This document shows positions 21,831-31,796 of a DNA stretch of 64,000 nucleotides, in pieces. Where the stretch lies: positions 744,001 through 808,000 of the forward strand of contig JAHLEZ010000019.1 of the NCBI GenBank assembly GCA_020726505.1. The letters are read 5' to 3'. The notes under the pieces are model-generated. The model made no database searches and had not been told where the DNA came from. It saw only the letters and a list, made by a program, of their open reading frames with translations. The position numbers and the translations under genes were made by a program. The DNA comes from Leptodontidium sp. MPI-SDFR-AT-0119. Its lineage: Eukaryota > Ascomycota > Leotiomycetes > Helotiales > Leptodontidiaceae. Positions within the stretch are counted from its first letter, which is position 1; each line of letters begins with the position of its first letter.

Positions 21831-23901
21831 CTACCACCAACTTAGAGGTAGAGAAGGGTCGTCTCTTTCGTAATCCATGAACCCTTGTTGTAGAAGAAGA
21901 TCACCCTGAAAGCTCTCGACCCAGGCATCCCAGGCATCCCAGTTCTCCATATTCATCTCCTCGCCAATATCCGGAACGGAGCCCAGAAATGGATCAGCCA
22001 ATAAACTGTTCGCGTCTGATGTCTGTATGTGTTGTGGAATGCTCGTAGCCTCATTTGAGTCGTGACTTGCCTGGGCTTGGAGGATAGCTTGCTGTCGTAT
22101 ATGCTGCGCTCGTTTCAGGAGCTTTTCCACTTGTTGCCAGATTTCCTGGCTCATCGTAAGCCCAGCAAGTCTCATACTTTCCTTGCCATCATTGGAATTG
22201 CCAAGTACAGCACCAACAGCTGCCCAAGCGCGATCGACGGTGGGGCCTTGAGTTTGGTTGCAAAGTTCGTTCAAAACGTAGGCTAGTGCATGCCACTGGG
22301 TATACTTGCACCTGAAAAACCAACCAAATTTGGAGGATCCGTCTGGAAGCTGATGCGATATTTCGAGTATCTCAATGTTTGATGAGAATAACCACTCCCT
22401 GATCTCTTTCTCCTTCACCAGTGTTGGGTCGTTTCGTTGGAACGGATCGTAGACCATCCTCCATAGCTTTGAGATAATATATCGCACCCCAAGATAGACA
22501 ACATTATGAAGATGTAAAGACGTGTCAAAAAACTTGGCATACGTGCCCTCAAACAGCTGAGTCTTTTCTCGTACCAGTGCTTCTATCTCCTGTGAACTCA
22601 AGGGGGATTTTGAGTATTGCGAGAATTTCACCTTAAGACCAAGTTCTGCCATTTGTATCCTGACTAAGCTCACTGTCATCTCCGTGAAGGTATTCCTTGG
22701 AGTAAGGGTGACTTCGGTATTGACTGTATACAGGTCCGAGTCATTGATGTGACATGGCAGCTTGGTATCCATGGTCATGGGCACATTACTCTCGAGGAGA
22801 GCATCTTCGGAAATGCGATTGTCTATCGAACAAAGAGTCCACCAAATGCGGCGACGCACCTCGGTATCAACTATACTCTCCAAGGAGGATGCGTTTTCTC
22901 GATGCATGCCCATCGCTTGAGCAATACGGATCGCCATGCCACTCAGCATCCAGGTAGACCGACCATCCTTTTTTGGATAACATACCTGACATAATTAGCG
23001 GAGGGCTAAAGAAGTAAGAATGAAGGCGTACAATGAGGAGAGTTAATGCTTGCAAAACAAAGACGTCTTGAGATGTCACTAGCCCCACTTGTGCTAGAAT
23101 CTGCTCTAGAGAGTATCGATATCTCTGAAGCAGCACACTTCTGTCCTCTCCGTGTATCTCCTGGCACTCCTCGATTGACATAGTCGTGACACTGGCAAAA
23201 TATATTGCCAAAAGGAGCGCTTCGGTCGAGGCGTCAATTTTCCCCAAGTCCTTGGAGGCGTTCAAAACTAGAGCTTCCACAGCAGGCTTGTAAAGGATCT
23301 TGACTAGTATGTCAACATTGTCGATGTAATGTTGCCAGAGCAATTCCATAATTCTGGGGGATGGGTGATATCTCCGAATATTCGCCTTTGAATTTTGGGT
23401 GTTGAACAGAAAGCTGCCATTGAGAGTCTCCAGGGTTGCAAGCCCCAGTTGATCTGAATTTGGTGATGAAGAATCCGAGAGACTTCCGTGTCCTCCATCT
23501 CTGCTGAGCTGCCAGGAATCGGTACTAGATTGACAGGATAGTTCGTGAATATGATCTTCATGACTACTGTCATCGTGGGGATTGATGGATAGCTTTTCAA
23601 TCTGAAGACGTGTCGTCCCATCGTCAGCTGCTCTTTGGACCGGTGCCAACGGTCGCACCCCCCCTATGAGCTGTTGTGTCTTCTGATTCTTTCGGGAACG
23701 CCTCGGTGAGTATACACAGTGAATTTTGGCTCTCTTGCACTCAGCACAACCAGTGATGACTCGGTTGCATTTCACCTTGCGCGACCGACATGTGACACAG
23801 GCGTATTGATGGCATGCGACCGGCCCAGGAGTCCCGGCTACTACTGCTGATGGGCCCCGAATGGCAGAATGGTGACGGTGATGGGGATGGTTGTTGTCCA
23901 T
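21831..23901 (-). CDS. Zn2Cys6 transcription factor with fungal-specific TF domain
   Basis: Exon 1 is 23032-23901 and exon 2 is 21831-22985; the 46-base intron (GTACGC..GTCAG) is phase 0, and the product is 674 residues. The binuclear zinc cluster CVTCRSRKVKC..GCAECKRAKIHC has the classic C-x2-C-x6-C-x6-C-x2-C-x6-C spacing and is followed by the basic stretch SPRRSRKNQK. The middle homology domain is shown by LTLLIVCYPKKDGRSTWML spliced to SGMAIRIAQAMGMHRE, then EVRRRIWWTLCSIDNRIS. It should act as a nuclear DNA-binding regulator. I chose the ATG at 23901 because the in-frame ATG at 24063 lies inside the inverted repeat of a transposon inserted just upstream. Confidence 0.9.
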
Positions 23902-24013
23902 GTGGGGAGTTGGGATCGTTGGTGATTGTTTTAGGAAGATCCGACTTCTGATATCTGACGTTGTCTCATGAATCAGAGCCTCATGACGGGAGAGGCTCGT
24001 GCGTCTAACCTTA

Positions 24014-24509
24014 CAATTGTTTGCATAACGTGTGTCAGCGTCACCGATTTTAGCGAGCCTCACAAACCCTCAAATTCGCGAAGAGGCACCTCCCCCCGCC
24101 CCTTAATTAATTATTAAAGCTTTAAAAAAAAGTTGATATAATGAAAATTCAACATAATTTTAGTATATGCATTATATTTTTAAGTGTTATAAAGGTAATT
24201 TAAAGGTGTGAATTACAAAAGGGCGAAAATGGCATTTCAGCCTCGCGAGCTGGCTCTCGGTCGCAAATTTGAGCCGCAAACCTACGATTTTGGCCCCCTC
24301 TTCCAACTCTACAAACAAGCTCTCAAGTAATATAAAAAATAGAAATAATCCAAGATTAACATGTAACAATTAATTGCATGTAATTACTAGCTGAATTAAA
24401 GCTGTGGTTATAAAGTAATATTTAGGGGCGTTTCTAGGGTTTTCTAGGATTTTGGTGAGGGCCCGAAAAAGTGAGGGGGTGACGCTGACACACGTTATGC
24501 AAGCAATTG
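24014..24509. mobile_element. 496-bp TIR element (MITE) 113 bp upstream of a regulator start
   Basis: The left end CAATTGTTTGCATAACGTGT and the right end (inverse, one transition) continue through GTCAGCGTCACC. Weaker inverted similarity follows (CCTCACAAACCC against CCTCACCAAAATCC). TA duplications lie at 24012-24013 and 24510-24511. The centre is AT-rich and has no transposase frame. It sits in the promoter or 5' untranslated region of the Zn2Cys6 gene and extends that gene's reading frame spuriously. Confidence 0.85.
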
Positions 24510-24511
24510 TA

Positions 24512-25789
24512 AAATCCAGGCACGCATCGCAACTTCTTTCGGTGCAGTGCAGTGAAGAGAACGATTCTTCCATTGGCCCAAGCACGTGCATATCATTACC
24601 CCAAAATAGCGGCCCGACTGCAGGGTTTGATTCATGAGACAAAATGGAATAGATTGGGTCTGGGGAACGAAGGAAGAAGATTCTTACGTGAGGACGTGTC
24701 AGCAGTGGAATTCCAACTTGGTTAGATCCTTAATTTTAGCCCTTTTCGGTCTAGTTGTAGATGAATTTTAGTTTAGCCTTTATCCTTCTGTCGGACGCAC
24801 ATTCCGGGCACATTAAGCTCGTACTTTGTATCTCTCCAGAAGTGAAGCTAGGCCCGCCTTTCTCCCTGCCACCTCTAATCACCACGCTGTAACGTGGCCA
24901 TCAACGCTGTATCAGTAATTCAATCTTCGCGCTTGCTAGGCAGCCCTCAAGGACATCTTGTCTCCACGGACCAAGCAGAAATGCAGTTAGATAATGCCCC
25001 GAATCCTTTCGGCTCTGACAAGTCACGAATTAGACTTTATGGTGCTTGGGCTTTTGGCCTACCTCTATCTCCTTCGTTTCATGCACATGCGCTGCATTTT
25101 TAAATCGCCGCAAGCGTCCAAAGACCTTCCTATTTCAACCATTTGATTGCTGGTATTGTAGATGATTGATTACCTATTCTGGTTGGTGCGTTAACTGTGG
25201 CCTTTGGGGCGGGCATTCGGATTCTTACTTGGAAATTCCCCCGATACCCTATCTACCTGAAGGAATGAGAGCGAGCACCCCCACATCTTGATCGCTCCGT
25301 CGCCAAGTAAGCAGATGGCGCAATGCAAAAAATGAACGATTGGGCAATGTAAATTCATTTTAATCCTCGTTGGATTGCTCCCGCAGTGCGGTAATCGTAA
25401 CTACGAGCGGCCCGCGCCATTCCGCTCACCCCCCTCCCGTCCGCGCCTTTGCGCTAGGTACCAGTGACTTTAAGATGTGAGAATGTCGGTGCCTCTTGCT
25501 GCGCTACATACGTGTAATTTGTAATTGATGGTGCGACTGACTTTATCGGTGCGACTGACTTTATCGATAGATTTGCGTGTTGCAGTCAAGAAGTAAGCCG
25601 GCTAAACCCATGATGCTAGCCTCTCTCTCACTCGCATGGTTCGTTTCTGACCACACCTCAGCGACATGGCTAAGTCGTGCTGGACTGCGGCGCGGACACT
25701 GATAACGATCATCCTGCACGACATGAACGTTAAATAAGGCAAGCCCCATCGGCAGAGAGAGTAGAAAAGGAGCAAACAAGAAGCTTATC
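24512..25789. other. 1.3-kb intergenic region between two divergent regulators
   Basis: No coding frame convinces. An exact tandem pair of GGTGCGACTGACTTTATC lies at 25530-25547 and 25548-25565. The rest must include the promoter of the + strand Zn2Cys6 gene. Confidence 0.45.
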
Positions 25790-27080
25790 ATGTCACACCG
25801 GCAGTCGTGTAATCGTTGTCGTCAGCAAAAGGTGAGATGTCTTCGAGACGAGGCTCCACGAGGGGAAAGCAATCCTTCTTCCTCCGGCCGACCTTCCCTT
25901 TCTCGGTGCGAGCGGTGCACGAAAGCAGGTGTGGAGTGTGTGTACAGCCGTATGTGTTGTGTTGCTTCAATCACGATCCCCCTGCGATTCTTATTTGTTT
26001 ACTACATTTTAAAGGGTAGCCGCTGACCAAGGTCTCGCAGTTACCCCCACCATCACGAAACAACGATCCACTCGCCGCCATGTTCCGACACCAGTTCGAC
26101 GAGACATCGACCCTGAACCCAAGCCTCGGAATCTGAATTTGAACAGCACGTTATGGTTCGAGCAAGGCTTAGCCGAGACGTTGTACCCGAGCGGGCCGAC
26201 CCTGGGAGCCAACTATACCGATCTGGTGGGCCAGTTTCCCGGTCTTGACGAGACCGGGACCCTCGCCGGCTTCCCCGGCTGGGACGAACCTCCGGCAGAT
26301 GCAGTGGCCCCCATTTCCACTGCTCCATCCACCACCAACACCACCGACGACCGCGAAGACAGCGACAACTGCGAAGATGTCGATGTAGACGACGACAAAG
26401 ACCCTACCGACGCCCTGTCCTCGCAGCTGTCGTCCTTAGGTCGACGGGCTACTCGAGCGATGCGCCGTCTAGTCCGCCCCGGCCGTGCGCCCCTGACTGT
26501 ATCATCGCCCGAGGTGAATGAGGCGTTGGAGGATACAAATACCCTAATACGTATCATCAACAACATCACCGCCGCGAATCGTGACGATATTACGCTCGAT
26601 TTGACCACCACTACCGATTATGGTGTGGCATTCTCCGCCCTCGCTTGTCACCAACACCTCGTAGCCCTGTTTCGGGCCATCTGCAACGCCATACATCGGT
26701 GCCTACAGACCAAGAGAGATCGGGGCCAGCAACACAGCGAAGTAGGGCCATCGGCAGTGGCCCAGTTCGTCATGGTACTTCAGCTGCTCTTGCACCTGAT
26801 CAACCGCATGGACCGGAGTCTCTTTCAAAACGACTCGTCGTTGTTGCACGGCACCGGGCTGTCCACCAGCGGCGATATTGCCCCCGTCACGGTCAACAGC
26901 AATCAACATACCATAGACTTCATACAGTCCGAGGCAGCGGCAGGAGGGACATCACCACCCCGTGGCCTTCTCGTCCTTGTGCAGGACATTGTGGGGACAA
27001 TACCTAACGACCACGAGAAATTGAGACAAGTCATCCAGCAGTTGCAGTCAGAGATAGAGCAGCATTCGGAGCTTCACTGA
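25790..27080 (+). CDS. Zn2Cys6 transcription factor, AflR-like type with long zinc-cluster loop
   Basis: Exon 1 is 25790-25949, intron 25950-26040 (GTATGT..CGCAG, 91 bases) and exon 2 26041-27080; 399 residues. The zinc cluster starts almost at the N-terminus: [12 protein letters not shown], then a loop of about 21 residues rich in Ser and Pro, then [15 protein letters not shown]. The usual loop is about six residues; extended loops occur in some secondary-metabolite regulators. The middle is acidic ([17 protein letters not shown]). The C-terminal half [35 protein letters not shown] resembles the AflR-type regulatory region. By position it is the best candidate to control the Dabb and P450 genes immediately downstream. 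Confidence 0.88.
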
Positions 27081-27827
27081 TGGAAAACATGAGTAGCGGC
27101 CGCTGGAGGAGGAAAAATTTATATTCCACAAGCAGACTAATCCAAATCATTATCCTGTGGTTAACATAGAATTAGAAGTAAGAATTAGATAAATTGAGAT
27201 GATTACATGTGTATCAATTAATCCCCGGTCGATGGCGTAACAAGACGGATCTTGGTCTCGTTAGGTACCCTCGTGCAGTGGCTTACTGAGGACGTGCCGA
27301 ATAATCTTTGGAGTCGCCGTCGGTGCGAATCTGTATCGGTCAATAGGTTTTCAGAATTCTGCTCATTTATATAAGAGGGGGGCCAAAAATAAAAATAAAA
27401 TCTCACTAGTTATAAGCTCCCACTGGGTACTTATCTCAACGTGCATTTTATAGGATCTGGTAAGTTTTGTTGCCCTCGGTAAAAAGCTGCCACGTCGGAG
27501 GGTGGCAGGCATGAGTCTATGTAGAGATATGAGTCTATTAGACGTAACGAAAGTGCTTTATTAGGTTTCATGGCTGTTAGAATTATGCTTATTGGTGAGC
27601 GCAAGAAATTCATAATGTATAGTGCCAGCGATGTTCAGCGTCCTGACTCAGCGCAAGCATCGTCGGGATTATACTCTACTAAGAGTTGTTTAAACACTTT
27701 TATTTATCTTCCAAAGACGCGAAATCAAATAAGAATTGTAGTTCTAATAACCAAGCCTTATCTTCAAAGACTAACTCAGCAAAAAATGGGTCTATTTTTG
27801 TTGTCCTTTTCCTCACAGGTCGTTAGT
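27081..27827. other. intergenic, no gene seen
   Basis: Between the convergent regulator and Dabb genes. AT-richer than the genes; no transposon ends recognised. Confidence 0.45.
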
Positions 27828-28347
27828 CTATCTGCCTTCCTCGTTAATAGGAGGTTTGTTACCTGGAACCTCTGCAGCCCGAAATAATAGGGGACCAAAA
27901 GCGCACATATACTCGTCCTCGGGATCGACCTCGAAATCGAAGCCGCAGACGTCTTCACTAAAGGGGAATACGTATGTCGAAGTAATGCTTCGTAGATAGT
28001 TAGCTGGAAGATTAGAAATAGAGTCGCAGCAATAATTGATTTGCTCATACCAATGATACTCTTTGGTCGCCTGGTATTGTTGCAGCGCCGCTAAGTTCTC
28101 GTGATAGCTTACGCAAGCGAATTCAAACCCCTTGCTCCATTCGGCGGGATCCGTCAGCGATGGGCCACCGACGATTAGGCGACCATCTTTCACAGATGGC
28201 AATGTTTTGAGCGCTTTGATCTCGCGCACAAGTGTGTCTTTTTGTTCTTGGGTTATCTCGGGTTTACACTTGCCCAGGACTAAAATCTCAGCATGGAAAA
28301 CCGAGTAGGCAAGATTCTACCGACTGACCTATATGAATGAGAGTCAT
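27828..28347 (-). CDS. stress-responsive A/B barrel (Dabb) domain protein
   Basis: Exon 1 is only 19 bases (28329-28347, MTLIHI). Intron 1 is 28280-28328 (GTCAGT..TTTTAG, 49 bases), exon 2 is 28051-28279, and exon 3 is 27828-27987. A second intron 27988-28050 (63 bases, GTATGA..CGAAG) is supported by the branch-point consensus GCTAAC 13 bases before its acceptor. It leaves the frame open whether or not it is spliced, giving 135 or 156 residues. The Dabb fold shows as VLGKCKPEITQEQKDTLVRE, LPSVKDGRLIVGG, GFEFACVSYHENLAALQQYQ and FDFEVDPEDEY. Dabb proteins are small dimeric barrels, and some act as cyclases or accessory proteins in polyketide pathways. It is divergent from the P450 and shares its promoter. 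Confidence 0.83.
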
Positions 28348-28873
28348 CTTTGGAAGGCTTTTCGGGTTGTTATCTTAGATTTTGGCCGTAGGAGCTCGAA
28401 ACTTGGTGACCAGATAAGGGTTAGAGGGATTATATGAAGATTCCGACTCAGGCACAGGCAGCTGATTTGTTTGGAAGTCGGACTCTCCGACCGACGCTCC
28501 GATCGACACTCCGACTGCCATTCCGACTGCTGTTTTGAAAAGTCACTGCCCCGACATACGAATCATTGAAAGCGACCCCGTCCGACCCAATGATGACGCT
28601 CGGTCCCGACGAGTTAGAAAGTTGCATTAGACCTGATCAGCTGATGAGGTGTTTCTCCCGCAACAGGTAGCAATTGCTTAAACCAAAACCCCCCGGCACT
28701 ATATCACATCCGTCGCACTGCTTAGTTTCAAACATAGTTGTTATTCATGGCACCCAGTGAACGGTGATTTTCTTGGCAGTGCGGATTCTGATCCCATTGA
28801 TACACTTCTTCGCCCTCTCACCTTCATACGATATCGACATCGACATCCGCTGAAGCTACTTTCAGACGACAGA
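28348..28873. promoter_or_regulatory. shared divergent promoter of Dabb and P450 genes
   Basis: The 526 bases between the two start codons contain many CGG/CCG half-sites. The clearest is the perfect palindrome TCGGACTCTCCGA at 28478-28490. TCCGA then recurs at 28486, 28498, 28510 and 28522, exactly 12 bases apart within four imperfect GACxCTCCGAxC units (28481-28528). Isolated TCCGA sites lie at 28442 and 28581. Zn2Cys6 proteins bind paired CGG triplets, and one is encoded about 1.3 kb to the left. Binding is inferred, not shown. Confidence 0.6.
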
Positions 28874-30609
28874 ATGGCGGGCATTGCAGATTTTTTTTTC
28901 TCTCCATCCTTTATCATCTACACTTCTTTGCTTTTTCTCATCAGTAATACCGTAGTCTTCGTCCTCAGCACCCTTCGTCCGAAAGCCTTTCCCCCAGGTC
29001 CACGCGGGCTTCCCGGCCTCGGCAACCTCCTCCAGGTCGATCGAACCTTCCCCTTCCTGACCTATGGCGCCTGGGCCAAAATTTATGGTAACGACACTCC
29101 AATTGGAGTCAAGAAGGGTGCCTCCAACGTCGTCGTGTTAAACAGTGCCCGCCTAGTCCGTGAACTGATTGAAAGGCGCGGGGCCGTGTACAGCGACCGT
29201 CCCTGGCAGTTCATGAACAATACCTGGATCTTCAAAGACGACCTAAGAGCTGCTATCTTTCAGAATAGCTCCCCCTGGCTCACCCGCTGGCGCAGGGAGT
29301 TCAACAACAACTTCGGTACAGCGGCCATCACGAAGCTCCACCCCGTCTACGAGGCCGAGGCAGCTAGACTCCTGGTTAAGTTGCTCGAGTCCCCGACAGC
29401 TACGGGGAAGGATTTGGAATACATTCTCGTGTGCTGGCTGATCAGCGTGCCATGCCTAGGAGTGTGTGGCAGGCGCCCGGACTATATGGGTGATCATGGA
29501 TTTACGATCAAAGAGTTCAGATATTGCATTGACCAGTACGCCGCCTTAGTCGCGCCCAATGTGAGGGATTTGTTCCCGGTTCTGCGCTATGTTCCTGGGC
29601 TCTTCGGGTTGGCCGAGTGGAAAGAAAGGGCTCTAGCCGTCAGGGAAGAGACTCTCAAGAAGGGTATCCAGTTTCTGAGCGCCGCCAAGGAACAGCGCGC
29701 GGCTTTGGATGCGGGCAAGTCGATCGCATGGGAGAGTATGCTGGCAAAGATGTTGAGGGATCAGCGGGAGAAGAATGAGCACATGTTCTCAGAACATGAC
29801 ATGGGCCACACCGCCTTTCACGTAGTAGCAGCATCTACGAGCACATCAACCGCAAAGTTCTCGATCTTGCTGATGGTTCTGGCAAAATACCCAGAAGTTC
29901 AGCAACGAGTCAGGAACGAGGTGCTTGAGGTGTCGGGAGGCGCAACGCCCAAGGCAACCGATGTCCCCAGCTTGAAGTATACGGAGGCGTTTTGGAACGA
30001 GGTACTTTCCTTCCCTGAAAACCACTGGGTATCTACGAGACTGAAAAACTGCCTTGACAGGTCCACCGCTGGCGTCCCGTCGCTCCACAGGCAATCCCCC
30101 ACGCTCCGTCCCAGGACGATGTTTATAATGGCCACCGCATCCCCAAGGGAACTGCCGTCGTCATGAACGTCTGGAACATTCACCATTCCGAGGAGGACTA
30201 CGAAGAACCCGAGAAATTCATTCCAGAACGTTTCCTACGACACCCATTTGGAATGCGGCCGGACCAGGCTCACGACCCGGCTCAAATGGAAGCGTCGGGC
30301 TCGCGGGTCACTTACGACTTTGGGGCCGGGCGAAGGATATGCCCGGGGATGCATTCGGCAAAGCAGAGCTTGCTCCTTGGCCTAGCTAAGATTGTCTGGG
30401 CATTTGACATTCTGCCGCTCAAGGAGAAGGAGCTCGATCTGAGCCTAGAGACTGGATTTGTCCAGGAAGTTGCTTTGCACCCCAAGAATCTTGATGTCGT
30501 TCTGAAACTGAGGAACGGGCGCGTCAAGAAGGATATTATGGATCACTACTATCAAACTTATGAGGCCGAGGCCAAGGTTATGGGCTGGGAAGGCGGCTTA
30601 TACAAGTAG
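28874..30609 (+). CDS. cytochrome P450 monooxygenase
   Basis: Exon 1 is 28874-30001 and exon 2 is 30061-30609, with a 59-base phase-0 intron (GTACTT..TGACAG); the product is 558 residues. The start MAGIADFFFSPSF is chosen because it directly precedes the membrane anchor IIYTSLLFLISNTVVFVL; an in-frame start 39 codons upstream is possible. Then come the proline-rich hinge FPPGPRGLPGLGN, C-helix WLTRWRREFN, ExxR as NEVHRWRPV (restored by splicing), PERF, and the heme loop FGAGRRICPG with the Cys ligand. The I-helix reads HVVAASTSTSTAKF and lacks the usual AGxDTT acid-threonine pair. It is an ER-bound oxidase of OrdA-like multi-ring substrate type by general resemblance; substrate unknown. Confidence 0.92.
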
Positions 30610-31796
30610 CTCGAGTACCGGGAGCCTGAATTCGTGTTTAGTCCCCGAAGATGACCCCCGTATCAGCCATCGACAGAATACTTTCTCGGCGGTGTGGGTG
30701 GTGATTTGATTTTTTAAGGAGCATCTGTACGGCACGCAAGACCTAGCTTTCACCATTTACAAATTATTAGCTGGCCAAAAAAATATGTTATAAAGTCCCC
30801 CAACGGCTTGTTTCACCCAGGCCTAGATTATGTGCAGCTCGGGAAAGCTCGGGAAAATTATGGTGTACAATCGCGGGGTCACTCGCAACCTGGCTTCCAG
30901 AGTCGTCTTTAAAGATACTCCGGCCTACAAAGAATTATAAGAATCCAGCTTTATTAGTTGGCTATTGTTGTAGATAATCTAGAGACCTTAGGTCCCGAAA
31001 CAGACCTATAAATACGTACATTCATATACACAATTCGTTCTATGTATAAAGCTCGAAGTTTCTTCTCAATGCTGCTTTGTTCTACAGGACTTTGGCCACT
31101 ATATCAACTTAATCTACATATCCTCTGGCCCACGACTAGCTTCCGGCTCGGGCGGCCTCCGACGCCGACTCCCGAGTCGCCGAGGTAGGTCACGCGCATA
31201 ATTACCACTTAAGTCAGACTCAACTTTTTTTTGCCGCTGGTTCCGTTTTGGTGTCTGGTCGTGAGCAGCTGCCACTTTAACTGAGCCGAGGGTGAGCATT
31301 CCTGAGTATCGCCTGTGCACCCTAAATAATCTAATTTCGTAACGAGGTAACGAAGTAACTCGCAAGGACACGCTAGAGTCAGCCTGAGCAAGCATTTAAA
31401 ATGCCATTTTAGCACCCATGGAGGCTCGTTTTGGCTCCCTCAAGGCCCGGTTCGATTTTCCTCGTCCTATCTGGAAGCCCAGATCCTATTTTGGTTCCTC
31501 CAGAACTATTTTTGGATCTACATTCGCTTAACCCAGCATAGCATGATCAGAATTTGATTGGCATCTCATTTCTGTAGCCTTACTCGTCAGGCAGCAACTT
31601 GAGCAATCAGCAGCCTCGTCTTGTCACCTGACGTGATAGTGCCTAAAGCACAGCCTGCTAGGTCATGTCTTCCAAAGGTTTCATCACTAGTTCTGTGCTG
31701 CTCCTTCTTTCTCATACCTTTTCTTTCTGCTGGGTCTGACAACAAGTGCCGAGACCATATCAAGTTCAATTTTTTTTTGGATGCCAACAAATCGGG
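30610..31796. other. transition from gene island to retrotransposon tower
   Basis: About 1.2 kb without a recognisable gene. A 93-codon minus frame (31114-31395) and a + frame that runs into the Gypsy remnant at 31621 have no domain. Composition turns sharply TA-rich beyond about 31800. Confidence 0.45.

Noticed and set aside
23902..24063. Upstream in-frame ATG extending the Zn2Cys6 protein by 54 residues
   Set aside because: Its first codons are read from the terminal inverted repeat of the inserted element, so it is not ancestral coding sequence. The start at 23901 is preferred.
28757..28873. P450 start 39 codons earlier
   Set aside because: The extra residues (MNGDFLGSADSDP and on) are hydrophilic and precede the membrane anchor. 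P450s of this kind start just before the anchor, and the region holds promoter sequence.
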